Source of the DNA: Varanus komodoensis
Taxonomy: Eukaryota > Chordata > Lepidosauria > Squamata > Varanidae
DNA: 64,000 nt
Assembly: GCF_004798865.1 (NCBI RefSeq)
Contig: NW_025335440.1
Location: 5,262,702 to 5,326,701 of the forward strand
Direction of reading: 5' to 3'
Below, piece by piece: positions 36,901-49,734 of this stretch (positions are counted from its first letter, which is position 1; each line of letters starts with the position of its first letter). Position numbers and translations under genes: made by a program. The notes below the pieces were generated by a model, which saw only the letters and a list, made by a program, of their open reading frames with translations, did no database searches and was not told where the DNA came from.

Positions 36901-39900
36901 TTTAATGAGATGTTAACTGATGTTCCTTTATACTTGCTGAATTTGTCTAAGATACTACAAAATTATTTTTGAACAACTGTGCTCATATCTAAAGCAGCTC
37001 TTGTGCGGCCGGGACACTACTCTTACTATGACCAAATATATGTGAAAAGCAGCTCAGAATCTAATGCATACTTTAATGCAGGCCCACTCATGGTGATGCC
37101 TCCCACTGGTCCTGTGTAAATATGTAAATAATACCACACAAACACTTAACCCAAATCAAATCAAGCCAGAACTTTCCCTGGAATCAAAAATGAGGAATCT
37201 GAAGCTGCTGTACTTTGAACACCTCATGAAAAGGGAACACTCACTGGAGAAGATAATAAGGCTAAGGGAAAACAAGACAGAAGAGGAAGACCACACAGAA
37301 GATGGAACAATTCTACACAGGCAGCTACAGCCTTGCGTTTACAAGTGGGCATTCATTCACAGAGTTGTCACAATATTAATATTGACAATCTTCCCCTTCT
37401 TCATATCAGAGAAGTAACAACCCATCTGGATAAGTGTTACCATACCAGGTGCCCTCAGTGCCGTTTTCCTTTTGTACCCTCCATGGTTTTGATTCATAAA
37501 TGGCCTCCCCGTTAATGCTCAGCCATTTCCCAAGTGCCAAGAGCCTTTCTTGGAAGATTGGCACGATTATGCCTTCTTTTGTGGGCCCCACGTTGAGTAG
37601 ATAGTTTCCTCCATAACTCACAGTCTGTACAAGTTCCTGCAGTGAAGACAGACAGAGAACATGAAAACATCTTAGCTGCTTTAAACAACCTACGCAGACA
37701 TCTGTCCACCCTTTCCTTGACCTATTCCAGTGAAGGAAATTCTGTAAGATCACAGCCTAGTCCTTTTGCTTGACTACTTCTTTATATAGGTATTTTGTCC
37801 CAAGATTTAGGTTCAGTCTAGTTTTGAAATTAAGATATTTGTTTTCCTGTTCCCAAAGCTCATATACTCTACATACTTCTGTTGATAGTTCTAATGTTTT
37901 AATTTCAGTTGGGATTTAAGTATAAGCCAGAGAAAGGGTCAGTCTCAGCAGGTGGGATGGGTGCCTCTTCTGTCAATTACTTAGACATTTTATATTATAC
38001 ATTTCCTGCGCAAGGTGGCAGCAACAGTCCTAGAAGATCCTCCAATGGAGCGAATGATCATGGCTTTGTTCTTTCAGGTATCCATTCAGAGGAGAAGGCC
38101 ACAGTCTGAATGGAAGATCTTTCAGACATTCAGTTTGCTAGCTGAAGGCTGTATGTGAGAGCGGGACGATATCAACATCACCAGCACTGCCTTGTTCATC
38201 CAGATGGTTTCCTAAAGAATGTGGCCTGCTGTGGCTGGACCTGAAGCCCACTCCAAGCCCCAGCAATTGCGTGCAAGCTCTGGCTGATCTGCTAGTCCCT
38301 GGCTTTGTTTACACCTCATTGCTTACCCGAATGATGCTGGCCTCATCCAAGAGTTCCTGGACTTGCATGTTCCTTCGATACCCCCAGGAATTCTTGTCAA
38401 TAGAGCTGCACATCTCCCACTTGTGGGTTGGTAAAACGCCAGGCTTGTATTTATCCTGACAGTTATAGTAGCCTCCATGGTGGCAGGAACAATTGCTGCC
38501 CCATCGATCATTCACCACCACAGTGTCCTAGGAGCAGAAATCCAGAAGGAAGGTAAGCTATTTTGCCTTATCTTACTTGGGCAATTTCTGCCTTCGCAAT
38601 AATTCTGGGCTTGAAAAGAGGTTTGGGAGGCTGTTCTCCACTTGACCTGAAATGCTCCAAACAAAACATTGGCACTAGCCCTGCAACATGACTTTTGAGA
38701 GAGGCTGGGAAAAAATTCAGGGTTTTCATTGGATTTAGCTAAAACTGAGAAGCAGTTCTCTTCTACTTATTTTGTTCTAATTAACAGACATTACAGCTAT
38801 ACCACATGCTGGGTCCAAACTTTATTTGCCCCTACCGTAGCCATGTCCAGTTTTCACACTGATTTCAATGGTATCTAACCACAACTAACTTGGTCTAGAA
38901 TCAACCCCACAAAGTCTCTAGCACTCTCATTCAAAGAAATCAGAGCAATTCACACTACCGCTAGATGCCTTACTGTCTGGAGAAGTGAGCTATGCATAAG
39001 AATATGCAAGTGAACTACAGGCCTTCCATTCACACTGTATTTCAAAAAGGCCTTTGGTGTTACCTCAGTGCACACTCGGCCCAAGAACAGTCTTAGGCAC
39101 TGAGTGCAGAGACAGCAAGCACAGATATTTTTGTGCTTTTTACACTCCTTTGCATGTTTTATTCTTCCATCACTGGTTCCACAAGTTGAGGCAACATCAG
39201 GAACAATTTGAGTGCCACAAAAAGGTGCAAAATTTAGGCAAGTGCCACTGCAGCCATTACAAATAATTTTACAGAACTATTTCATTTCAAATGCAAGAAA
39301 ATAAGAGAAAACTTCCTACTGGCCAAAAACATTGGAAGCAAATTCATATACTTTGACTGGGCTGTCGTTGTAAAGCCAGGCAAGGAAAGAGGTTGAATTC
39401 CAGTAAGTATCAGGAGCCTCCCATCCTCCATCAGACCAAATGATATCTGGCTTGTACCTTAGATGAAGATTAAAAAACAAAAGATTTAGTAGTACAATTA
39501 CTGGTCCTAATTACTGGTCTTTCTTCTGAGCTGAGGTATTAGTGATTGGTATCCCCCACACTCATTTTGTTGTAGTAAGTTAACAAAAGAAATAATTCAC
39601 ACCACATTTTTCTTAAGAGGACAAAAGGCTATATTGTGTCAGTGTGATGCAGTGGGCCAAATACTGGGATTGCATATGGGAAACCTACATTTTTTCTTGA
39701 AAGGATCATGCAGTACTTTGGAAATCAAAGTAATCCTTTTGACAGGGCTGTGAGAATGCTGAAGTTCATCAAGAGCATAGAGAACAGTATGCAGAACTCA
39801 GCTCTGGGAAACTTCCACTTCCCCTTTTTAAAAGGCTTTCTAGCCGGAGTGCCTGCAACAACAGGCTTGAAAACCTGCCAGCAAGGCCTGAGGAAATCCC

Positions 39901-42900
39901 AAACCCCAGTGCAGCATAGCAGCAGGGGTCCATCTGTCTACTTGCCACTCCTGCCCTCCATCTTATTCTCTAGCCTGGAGTCTGGGAAAGGGCAGGCATC
40001 CTTTCCCCAACTGCACTGAGCCATGCAGACCACAGCGCAACAAAAAGGAAAAGGTCTGCATCAAATTAAAACTAGAGGAAGTCAAAACTGTTTTGGCATG
40101 TGTATGGAAAAAGGCAGTGAAGCACTTCCGTCTCTCCCACCGAAACAAGCGCCAGCCTTTCCCTCTGGCTCTGGCAAGCACAGGGACTGGCTATCAGGGC
40201 AGCCAAGGCATGGTTGGTGCAGAAAGCGAACAGCCAGTCCTCAGAGACGTGAAGTGGAATCAAATAGAAGTAACTTCCTGCTAGCTGCATGTTGGAAGTT
40301 TCTAGACTACTCGCTTTATCAGACTGCTTCTAACAAAAGCTCTTATGACTCAACTCAGCTATTATAGCAGGGCAAGTGGGGGCACTTGTGGCCTTCCAGA
40401 TATTTTGACCTGCAAATGCCATAAACCCGAGCCAGCACAGCCAATGGTGGGGGATGGCGGGGGCTGAAGGCAAAAACATCTGAACAGCCACAAGTTGCCC
40501 ACTAAGAAAGTTAAAGAAGGAATCTGAATGGATAAATTTACTGAAAAGCAGGTTTGTCCGTTACTAGAAATTTAATTTCCAAACATTGTTCTCCCTTTTA
40601 TAAAACATGTACTTTAATTTGCTGATCTTCCAAATGAGATTTTTTTTAAAGGCTCAAACTGGTTCTTTTGAATTTTAAAATGAAATGAGAAAGATAAAAG
40701 TCAGAAAGATATTATTGATCCTCACATCGAGTTATTCCATTTGATCCTTACAACAAGACTTTGAAGTAGTCTGAGCTGACGGATTGCATTCTAACTAAAA
40801 TGTTCATAGCTATGCTATGGAAGTGATCAGGTATACGTCTTAGTTTTGGATCATGGCCAGGGAGGCCAATATAACTCTGCAGGTCACCTTAGAAGCTATG
40901 TGCACCACATTTACCTGAAAACCCATTTGTTCAATAGGTGTAGCAGGGAGTCAGATGCATGGGACTGAAGTTTAGGCTGTTGGCAGATTTTTTGTTCTTA
41001 CCTTAAGACAAGTTCATAGAGCTCTGGTAGAGACTTCTCAGAGACAAAAAACTGGCTCTTGAAAGAATTCTTTTTATCCAATAAATACAGTGGATTAAAC
41101 CATTCAAAGAGGGAATGGTACAGTCCATAGTATATATTCCTGGAGAACAAACAAAGTGGAAAATTCAATTATACCAGTGCATAAGTTATCAGAAGGCTCT
41201 CATGTCTGGCTGTGTGCACCCCATAGCCTCCACCCCCACCATTTAGCTACCTTTTTCTGAGAGCATCCCCCAATTCAGCCACCAAGTCTCGATGGGGTCC
41301 TGTATCCACCGAATTCCAATTCCAGGACACTGGGGACCCCCAGTTGGTGAAGCCTTCATGATGTTTTGTGGTAAACACAACATATCTGTAAGTATTAAAA
41401 ACACAAATTCATAAGGGAGTTCATCCAAAAATATTCTGATATCTAACAGGCAGCACAGGTAAAAAACTGAATGAAAGTCAGTCTTGTTTGTACAAAGCAG
41501 CAGAAAAAATTCTACAGGGTGCTGCCAAGATAACACCCTTATTCCGGATTAGTAAGCCTGAACATGGCAGCTACAACAGGGTTAAAGCAGATTAAAGTGA
41601 AATCCATCCATAAAATGTCAGTGAAAGACAGACAGACAGACAGACAGAGGAAAGGAAGGAGGGAAAGAAGGAAGGCTACTTTTTTATTTTAAGCTAAACT
41701 AATCCAAAGCTGAGCTATTAGTTTGTATTCATTCCTTTTCTCTCACTGCGGCTGTCTGCGTGTAATAGTAGAATTTTAGGTAACCATTTTCGTGTTGTGC
41801 ATCAGGGAAGGACTGTAGCTTGGTGGTAAAACCTGCTTTGCATGCAGGAGGTCACAGGTTCAAGCCCCAATATTTCCAGGTAGGACTAGGAAAGAGCCGT
41901 ACCTGAAACTCTGGACAGTCATTGCTGCCCATCAGAGTTGGACAGACCAAGGCTCAGTACAAGGTTGCTTCCCTGTGTCCTATGTATCTACACCACTATC
42001 CTTTCAGCAACAGGCAAAATCCTTTTTGGGGCTTTCCTTTTTATTATCGTAGCCCTTTTGATCTTCTGCACCCTTTCTACTGCTCTGTTGTGTTTTTAAG
42101 AAGTTTTAAATAGTATTTTTAGAGTTTCTTTCTCTTTTTTGTGATAAAAGACTCTTTTAGCTTCTGCCTTTCTGCCTAAGCCTGCAAGGATTAAACTTTT
42201 ATGGTGCCACAATACTCTTTTCAGAGGAGTACTGTATCATCTTTTGCAATAAAGACAAAGAACCCATCAGAGCCTTGTGCAAATGGTTATGAATGGCAAC
42301 TATTAAGGTAATCATTGTTATTTGAATTCTTTCCTTATGAATGTCCTATTTCCAAATATCTCCCATAAAATGAAAGGCATTGTAGTCCATGAATTTTTTT
42401 TTCTTTTTTCTTTTAAGACATCACAAGAATGGTTGCTGTTTGGACATTATTCTTTGTCAGTTTTGCCTCAAGTGGCTATCCCTTTAGATTGCACTGCTGT
42501 GTAAAGGGTAGTATAAATTTATTTATTGTAAGTAAGTAAGTAAATAGTATCCCATGTTAGTGCTATATAAAATACACCCATTAAGATGAAAGGGACTTTA
42601 TAGTCAGTTGCAACCAAAGTCTGACTGATGTCATTGTGGCTAACTCTAAATAAATCTTATTCATTTCAATGCATCCACGCAGAATCCGCTTCTTCTGAAA
42701 GAGCCTTACACTCTACCTTGACATTTCAATATCCCTACATTAATTCAAGCTGCTTTCATTCCAATGAGTCTACTCGAAGTCAAGACTGTGTTGACTAACG
42801 GAACCCTCACGCGTGCCAGCGGGTCTGCTCTTATAGAGGGCTAGCCCGGGATAACACCCACTAAGGTCGACGGCCAGCAGCCGCGGCCACCGCTTCCCCC

Positions 42901-43316
42901 GCTCTCCCTCTGCTGGCGGCCGGTCTCCCTCCGCGTGTGGCTGACCTGGCGCCGGCCTCCTGGAAGAGGCGCGCCCACTGCTCCGGCTGGAAGTCCCTGG
43001 CGGTGAAGCGGGCAGCGAAGTCGGCGTAGGACGTGCCGGGCGGGAAGTGCGACCGGACGAACTGCTCGTAGTCGGGCAGGCGCTCGCCCTGCCAGTTCCA
43101 CCAGAACCACTCCGAGCCCCAGGCCGGCACCGCGAAGACCCCCCAGTGCACGAACACCCCGACCTTGGCGGCGTCGAACCAGCAGGGCAGCGGCCGCGAG
43201 TCCAGGCTGGCCCAGTCGGGCGTGTAGCGCCGCGGGGGCGCCGAGGTCCCGCCGGCCGGCGCCCCGCACAGGAGCAGCGCCAGGCAGAGCGCGCGGCCCA
43301 GCGCCGGGCCCACCAT
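33913..43316 (-). CDS. FUCA1: Tissue alpha-L-fucosidase (lysosomal, GH29)
   Basis: FUCA1 removes terminal alpha-L-fucose from glycoproteins and glycolipids in the lysosome. Coding exons: 42946-43316, 41251-41385, 41002-41139, 39352-39457, 38327-38527, 37446-37636, 35634-35733, 33913-34053 (TGA at 33913-33915). They sum to 1383 bp, giving 460 aa (human 466), with matching phases throughout. Residues 1-26 form a hydrophobic signal peptide. The GH29 barrel follows: [36 protein letters not shown] (His132, His133), the nucleophile in IIWSDGG (Asp224) and the candidate acid/base in HKWEMC (Glu288). N-glycosylation sequons are at Asn235, Asn262 and Asn375. A small C-terminal beta domain ends in LDGVE. 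An in-frame ATG 45 bp further upstream exists, but the chosen one has a good Kozak context and precedes the signal peptide directly. A poly(A) cluster (ATTAAA, AATAAA) at 32074-32092 is possible but distant. Confidence 0.97.
34135..34240 (-). repeat. Retroposon 3' tail with covarying stem-loop
   Basis: FUCA1 intron 7. A TTTA-rich tail, then arms ACCGTCC (34167-34173) and GGACGGT (34190-34196). The paired positions differ from the copies at 2196 and 5994 but still pair. Confidence 0.6.
34712..34830 (-). repeat. Retroposon 3' tail, diverged
   Basis: FUCA1 intron 7. A TTTG-rich tail, then CCCACCTTTCCACCAAAAG and CAAGGTAGCTTACC, a one-mismatch version of the tail hairpin. Confidence 0.45.
35280..35520 (+). 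mobile_element. LINE 3' end, L2-like, diverged
   Basis: FUCA1 intron 7. GGGAATGCCCTCCAAATTG followed by GGCATCTGTTTAAAGCTGTC and a long T-rich stretch, as in other L2-type 3' ends in this window. Confidence 0.4.
37185..37320 (+). mobile_element. Bov-B-like LINE C-terminal fragment, diverged
   Basis: FUCA1 intron 6. The plus frame reads [18 protein letters not shown], like the Bov-B segment YFGHLMRR-(x)-SLEK. Only about 130 bp remain. Confidence 0.55.
40376..40505. repeat. Palindromic dispersed repeat (MITE-like), full unit
   Basis: FUCA1 intron 3. The ends GGCACTTGTGGCC and GCCACAAGTTGCCC are inverted, with inner arms CAGATATTTTGACC and CAAAAACATCTG. The unit is about 125 bp with a centre near CAGCACAGCCAATGG. 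Confidence 0.65.
41622..41680. repeat. (ACAG)n microsatellite followed by a GGAA-rich run
   Basis: FUCA1 intron 1. Tandem GACA units at about 41627-41649, then purine-rich GGAAAGGAAGG. Confidence 0.8.
41800..41990 (+). mobile_element. tRNA-Ala-like SINE
   Basis: FUCA1 intron 1. The head has TAGCTTGGTGG (A box), CTTTGCATGC (TGC anticodon loop) and AGGTTCAAGCC (B box). The body TTTCCAGGTAGGACTAGGAA and the end AAGGTTGCTTCCCTGTGTCC match a common sauropsid SINE. The body and the lack of proper pairing rule out a functional tRNA gene. Confidence 0.75.
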
Positions 43317-43580
43317 CGCCGCCCTCGCCCCCGCAGGGCCGCGCTCGACCTTCGCGCCCATTGGCCGCTTCCTCGCCCAATGGCGGCCTCGCTTCCGCGC
43401 ACACGTGCGCGCAGCATCAAAACAGTACCAAGAGGGAAAAAGAAGAGGCGCGCGACTGGCCGGGCAACTGCTCCGGGTCACGTGCCTCGACGGGCGGGGA
43501 TGCGCGCGGGCCGGCGCGAGCGAGCGAGCGAGCGAGGAGGTGCGACGGGAGGCCGCTGTGGAATGAGCAAAGGTAAAGCA
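42860..43580. promoter_or_regulatory. CpG island promoter of FUCA1
   Basis: This CpG-dense region covers FUCA1 exon 1 and about 260 bp upstream. On the minus strand two CCAAT boxes lie near 43360-43385, upstream of the ATG at 43316. A short GCGA repeat lies at about 43520-43535. Confidence 0.85.
43477..43486. promoter_or_regulatory. CLEAR-like E-box GTCACGTGCC upstream of FUCA1
   Basis: Nine of ten bases match the CLEAR consensus GTCACGTGAC, 161 bp upstream of the FUCA1 start. FUCA1 encodes a lysosomal hydrolase, a class known to be controlled by TFEB through such sites. The role here is inferred. Confidence 0.5.
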
Positions 43581-44571
43581 GGTTCTCGCTGGCCTGGGTA
43601 TGCGAGTGTCTGGGGGCAGGGGGAAAGAGCGAGCACGCACGTGGAGATACGGTTTGCAACAGGTGCGGTTGTGACGCTGTCGTGAAATGAGCCAAACGAA
43701 AGATGCAGGATGGATACTTGGCCTTTTAGATAAAGGGCTGCCAGGGCGCCCGTTTGCAGGGATGCTGCTCCAGCTGGGGGCCAGGATCCTTCCAGCTACC
43801 ACTCCCAGTGCAGTTGCATAAGCACTGTATTCCATTAACTTGTAGTCACTGTAGCGTCTTGATTCATTTGTGTTAAAAATGCAAAACTGCACGTGCTCAG
43901 AGATTTTCAATCTGGACTGGCACAAAAAGACTTGTAGTTGTAAGTATCAGAAATGTAGAAGCTGTTTTAAAGTGAGGTGGGCATGAAAGCTACTTGCGTG
44001 CTTCACCTCTAAGCAGGCTACCTAAATCCTCCCACACCTGAGCCCTTTTAAGTCCAGGATCTGAAATAACTGAGCTTTAAACTGATATTTTAAAATAAAG
44101 GATGCTAAGAAGTGGTCCCATCGGCAGCAACACCAGGCAAACACACCACAGTCTTCTACCCTGTGGTGTGATAGACTGTATTTCTATTTAAATACAAATC
44201 CTGATTTCCAAGTTGGAGGGATGGAAAGATAATAATTTATGGCTCTAACAGTGCAAAAGTAAGTTAATCGGTCTCAGATACTGATGCATTTCCACACTTC
44301 CTCTTTTTCCTCAGGTGGCCTCCTGAGTAAGAAAGAAGGGGGCACACAGTGGCTCACACCACGCTTTGTGAAGCTGTGGATGTGCCATCCTGGCAAGAGT
44401 CATTGTGCAGTTTGAAATCTGTACATTTGTCAGCTCGGGGGGACTCGCTTGCAAAAGGGCATTTGTGGGGAATGCTCATGGACAAGCAGTTGCCTGGAGT
44501 TCTCATTAAGACCTGATGCATGCATGTGGTCAAGGGAGGCGATTGACTTCTGAGGTCGTATGACTGCGGAA
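43581..44571. other. FUCA1-CNR2 intergenic DNA upstream of FUCA1
   Basis: No gene or clear repeat recognised beyond the FUCA1 CpG island. Confidence 0.4.
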
Positions 44572-45785
44572 TATAGAAACATAGAAACAGAGCGAGTCAG
44601 AAGGGTTTCCCGGGCCATCTAGTCTGACCTCCGACACCAGTCAGCTCCGCTCATGACATGCCCACCATGTGCATGTCCAGCCTATCCTTGAACACCTGCA
44701 CCAATGGAGCCTCAACGACCTCTCGTGGAAGCCCATTCCACACCCTCGGGGTCCTGACTGTCAGGAAGTGCTTCCTGGCATCCAAACGAAACCTTGGTTC
44801 CCTGAGCTTTGCTCCGTTGGAGCGCGTCCTGCCTTCCTCTGCAGGGGAGAACAGGTCTCTACCCACCTCCGTGTGACACCCCCTCACATACCTGTATGTC
44901 ACCAACATATCACCTCTGAGTCTCCTCTTCTCCAGGCTGAAGAGACCCAGTTCCCTCAGTCTCGCCTCATACGGCATCCCCTGCAAACCGGCCACCAACC
45001 TTGTGGCCCTACGCTGCACTGACGCTAGGGGCCCAAAACTGAGCACAATACTCCAGTTGTGGGCGCACCAGAATCGTGTAGAGTGGTAGTAATACCTCTC
45101 TCGATCTAGAAGCCACACTTCTGGCTATGCAACCAAGGGTGGCGTTCGCCCACTTGACCACCGCATCACACTGCTGGCTCATGTTTAGCCTGCAGTCAAC
45201 CAGCACCCTGAGGTCCCTTTCACAAGTGCTGCTCTCCAGCCACTTGTCCCCTAACCTGTACTTATGACACCCATTCCCATGCCCCAAGTGCAAGACCTTG
45301 CACTTATCCACATTGAACGCCATCCTGTTGTCTCCTGCCCACTTCCACAGTCTGTCCAGATCCTTTTGGATCTGGAGTGCCTGCTCCTCAGTTGTGGCCA
45401 CTGCTCGTTTTAGTGTCGTCTGTGAATTTGATCAGCAGACTGTTCACCCCTTCTTCCATGATGTTGATGAAAAGATTGAACAGGATTGGCCCCAGGACAG
45501 AGCCCTGGGGGACCCCGCTTGTCACTGGCCGCCATCCCGACGATTCCCCACTTAATGGTTACCCTCTGCTTTCGGTCAGTCAACCATGCCCTAATCCACC
45601 GGACAGTGCTTTGGTGTATCCCAAAACCCCTCAGTTTCTCCACCAGGATATCATGGGGCACTTTGTCAACGGCCTTGCTGAAATCCAGGTATGCCACATC
45701 CACAGCATCCCCTCCATCCAGCCATCTCAAAACCTTGTCGTAGAATTCCACAAGGTTTGTCTGGCAGGATCTGTGTTATGTGTTG
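44572..45785 (-). mobile_element. CR1 LINE, 3' half of ORF2 and 3' end
   Basis: The minus strand reads [95 protein letters not shown] and [13 protein letters not shown] in order. These are the later reverse-transcriptase part and C-terminus of CR1. The 3' end is a TATAGAAACATAGAAACAG-type repeat at 44572-44590. The copy is 5'-truncated and has a few frame breaks. Confidence 0.93.
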
Positions 45786-48700
45786 TGAATGGTCACATTT
45801 TTCCATTGTTCCCTATGTGAAAAATTCCCAGCAAGTAAAAAGACTCGTGCAATATGGAGGGGACTGAGAGAGAATGCAGCTCCTGTTCCTGGGAAGATGA
45901 GAGCAGGACATCCATGTGCGCTGTCTGCCTCATGGGCCTCCAGGCACCTGGTAGCATTGTGGGAACAGGATCCTGCACTTGAGGGGCACTTGCTGGGGTA
46001 CAGCAGACCCTCTTTTATTCTCGAACAGTTTTTTTCTTGTGTGCTAAGTAAGGGCAAGAAAACAGGTTTTTGTCTGTTTTTTAATGGGAAGCAGTCAATA
46101 GTGGAATCTGTTGCCTGAAATAGCAGGGGCCTGTCAAACAAATCTTTTTGCCCCTTGTCAAGCTGACCAGTTTGTTTGTTTTTTTTAAATATCAACTAGA
46201 TATTTTTACAGTAGGAAGGCCCGATCTCTGTGTTCTCCTTGAGGTATTTCCATAGGACGTTGAACTATGCCAGCTGCCTCTTTGGGGTTGGAAAATAACA
46301 TCAGCCTCTTTCCCTCCACCTCCGAAGCACATTGGATAGACAGCCAAAAATGGCCGTCTAGCAAAAATCTAGACCATGAGGTATAGGAGGGGGAGAGCGG
46401 CTGGTGGATTGTGGTAAACCTCCAAGTCTGGGCCCTTACAAGCACTGAGGATGAAGCCACTCTGAGTACACCCTAATGTGCTTTGATTTTTTCCGTCATA
46501 TATTTCAGTCAAATACCTGGAGTGAAAGGGCCATACTTTTAGGCATCTTTACAAAATACAAGCTAAACCTGTTCTATCTCTATGGACCTTTGCCAAGTAC
46601 CACAAAAATGATTTCAGTGTTTCTTTTTAAAGGAAAGATATCATCTGGAATTACCAATTCATCTGCCAAAAAGGTCCAACTTAGCTTGTTTGCCAACTAC
46701 ATTTGAGCTTTTGGGAGCCCAGTGGAAGCTGCGGAGTCCCCAAAAGAGTCAAATTTAGCTTGCAAAGAAGCAAAATCTGACATTGTTTGGGTGTTCTGAA
46801 GTGTTATGGCTGCATTTTTTTTCTTTAAACAGGTTTTCCGGAGTTGCAGGAAAAATAAGCCCCACTCAGATGCAACCTGACATCTTCCCTTTGCAAATTT
46901 CCTTAATTTGCATAGGATTTTTTTCTGAAAAAAAAAATAATTGAAAAATTTCCAGAAAACTCATATCACTATTTGCATGACAGGGTATACCTGCTGGAAT
47001 TCTCTTTTTAATAAGTACACAGCTATTCAATTTGCAGGCATCCCACCTTCTTTTGTACCTGACCACCATACATAGCTAGATCTTTTGGTGTAGTTAGGAA
47101 GTGATAAATAGAATTTCTTTTCAAAGCAACAGAAATTTCACCTGCCAATTCCTGCATATCACATTGCTGGTAAGGACCCAAGAACAGTCCAGTGCCCTTT
47201 TCCTACCCACTTGGCAACCTTGCCACACAACAGGTCACAAGCTTTTCTGGTAAGTCCTGCATTTTTAGGAATACATTTCAAATCCTTCTGATTATCAGTT
47301 GCCCAAAGCAATGGTTTTATGGTTGTAAAAGGGAGCAAATACATGAAAAACAGAAGCAGTGTCTCCATGTACCTTGGTGGGAGAGAAAGTGGGGATGATA
47401 AAAAAAATTACTTCCAAGCAGCACAAACACCTTGGACCAGTCATAAATATGTAAAATATCTAGGATAAGAGTGTTTTCCTCTCACTTGTGAATTGCAACA
47501 AAAAACTCCTTTTAGTTTCCATAATGGTTGTATGGCACTTATTTAATCTCATTGGGATCCACCAGCGTTGGCTCCAAAGTCTGGAGGGGGGCTTGAGCAA
47601 GAGACCCCAGTGGCCCTCTCCTGCTTGTGTCTAGACTGCTGGTCCCATCACCCGCCTTCTTTGTATGGGCATGATCTGTGCCATGAAAAGTGTGCAGGAC
47701 GGAAGATGCAAGCCATGGCATCTCCTCCTCTCATCCCCGCCAGGGTGCGCAGGACAAGCAGTGAGCAGCAGCAGCAAGGAGGACCTGGGTAGGTGGACCT
47801 GAAGCAGGTAAGGGTTGTGGACCTTGGTAGGTGCCCAGCCATACTAACCCCTGACAGCAGCCTCCCCCCCCCCCCCACTGCCCGCCAGCCCTGCCAAAAC
47901 TCACTGGATTCTCTCTTCTGGCTCTATCACCAAACCTCTTCTCTGTGCACCTATCAGACTGCTTTTGAACATTTATTTCAAGCATTGCTCCAACCATGAT
48001 ATTTCCTCTTTTTTTAACAGCCCTTCCCCATGGGAAACAAGTGATTTTGGGGGTGCGGGAAACAAGGGGAAATTCAACTGCCTCCTTCCTGGCATATGAT
48101 GGTGCTGATCTCAATGATGGCTGTTGCTGATCACATTAGAGTGTTTTTTTAAGGGAGAGAAGAGTTAGTTGCATGCCAGTAGAATGTGTGATTCAGCTCC
48201 CAAGCATCTCCTGGGAGCGAGCTCAAGCCACTGGGGGAGATGGAGGGGAGGGCTAGATAAAAGTTTGACACGTTGCTTTTGCCGGCTCGTTGGCAGTAAG
48301 GTCTAAAACTGAATTGGCATCCTAGGTGTTCCTCCTTAATGTGTAAATACACCGATTTTTATGAAGGCACCATCAGTCATCTGTCCCTCTTCCCTTGAAA
48401 ACATGACAAAGAGAGAGACAGAAAAATACCGCTAAGTCTGAATTAAAAGGCCCCTGTCTAACTTCGCCCCAGATCACCCTGAAATCTGCAGCAAGAGCTG
48501 ATGTTCTTTTTAGAAGCATGGGCATTAACAGACAATACCATGCCTGGGCAGGTTGTTTTGTTGTGTGCATCTAGGGTGGGTTTTTCCAGGGCTTTAGGCT
48601 TATAAGGCACCCTGACAAGCCACGGCTTCCAACAGGGCTCCTCTTTCCCTGACAGGCTGTCGTGTTGTCTGAACCTGGATGACACATCCCATTGTCAGTC

Positions 48701-49452
48701 AAGCCGTGTTGCCAGTGAACCTTTTGGCAAGAAGGGCCACCTTTGCCAAGCAGCTGCGGGACCAGTGCTGCTGACAGCTGCCCCCAAAGTGCCCAAGTGG
48801 CCCGGGAGGTGGCTATTGGAAGCTCTGCCGTGGCATATGCTGCAGCAGCAAGCTCTTTCATCAAGTCACAGCAGTGTGCGACAGAGATCTCAGCTCCCGC
48901 TGCTTTGCCACCACGAGTCCAGTCTTTCTTTTCAGCCTGCCACCAGAGTGGACAGCCAAGATTGCTCAGCCAACGTGTCAGTCAGTGGCAAAAACCTCTG
49001 TTTTCTGCTCTCCTTCTCCCTGCTGGCTCTTGGATTTCCTCTGGCAGGGAGGAAGGAGTCCTTTCCCCCAGGATTCCCTGAGATACCTGTGAGAGGACCG
49101 GGAGGGGGGAGGGGGAGGGGGGACCCTACCTGTAATGCAGACCGGCCTGCCTGTTGGGGAAGTTGTGGGTGGGGTTTTTTTACTAGCCACACTGTCTTGG
49201 GTGTGCTCTGCCATAAAATTACTGGCCTGGCATAGTGCAGAAGGCACTAGGGAGGGAACCGAGCTGAGTTCACTCACTCAAAATTGTATTTTTAGACATC
49301 TCTCTGGTTTCTGAGATGTCAGTAAGAATTGCTTGCATAATTCCAAGTGCATTTTTTCAGTCATCATAAGGACTAGAAATTTGGGTTATTTAAACATGTT
49401 TAAAAAGTAAAAAAAGTTGAGATTCTCAGGGAGCCAAAGGTTGCATCCAGTA
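45786..49452. other. FUCA1-CNR2 intergenic DNA
   Basis: No gene supported. Poly-C/G-rich runs occur at about 47866-47878 and 49098-49122. The GC-richer part at 48700-49130 holds open frames on both strands, but none resembles a known protein. Confidence 0.4.
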
Positions 49453-49458
49453 TTTATT
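49453..49458 (-). terminator. Candidate CNR2 poly(A) signal
   Basis: AATAAA is seen on the minus strand about 590 bp after the CNR2 stop codon, with no closer canonical hexamer noticed. Assignment is inferred from position only. Confidence 0.35.
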
Positions 49459-49734
49459 TTTAGTGCCCCTCCCTCTTTCAGTGAGGATTGGTTCCTAGCG
49501 TATCACATTCGACCTTTTTTTCTGCTTCCCTGTAAAAACACGGCAAACACATAGCCTTTGTTTAAATATACATACTGTCCACAGATTGTACTGTTACTGC
49601 TTATGCCAAGACATAATTTCATGGCAAGGGTGTTTTTGCAATGCAAATCCTCCAATGGGATCAGGTATTTGTTCAAAACCTGCCAGTTCATCCCAAGTCC
49701 AGAGCCAGAAATGAAACATCCGAATAGCTTGGTG

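Noticed and set aside
37446-37450. GTAACA donor at about 37436 for FUCA1 exon 6
   Set aside because: It would put exon 7 in the wrong frame. The GTATGG donor after ACC TG restores Trp-Tyr-Thr-Ser-Lys as in the family.
41800-41880. Functional tRNA-Ala gene
   Set aside because: The A and B boxes are recognisable, but the acceptor stem does not close and a SINE body follows directly.
43047-43685. 212-codon plus-strand frame opposite FUCA1 exon 1
   Set aside because: It is the antisense shadow of the FUCA1 first exon and promoter; its residues do not resemble any protein.
45410-45751. Host gene with a reverse-transcriptase-like domain
   Set aside because: Order and motifs are those of the CR1 LINE, with frame breaks and a CR1 3' terminus at 44572.
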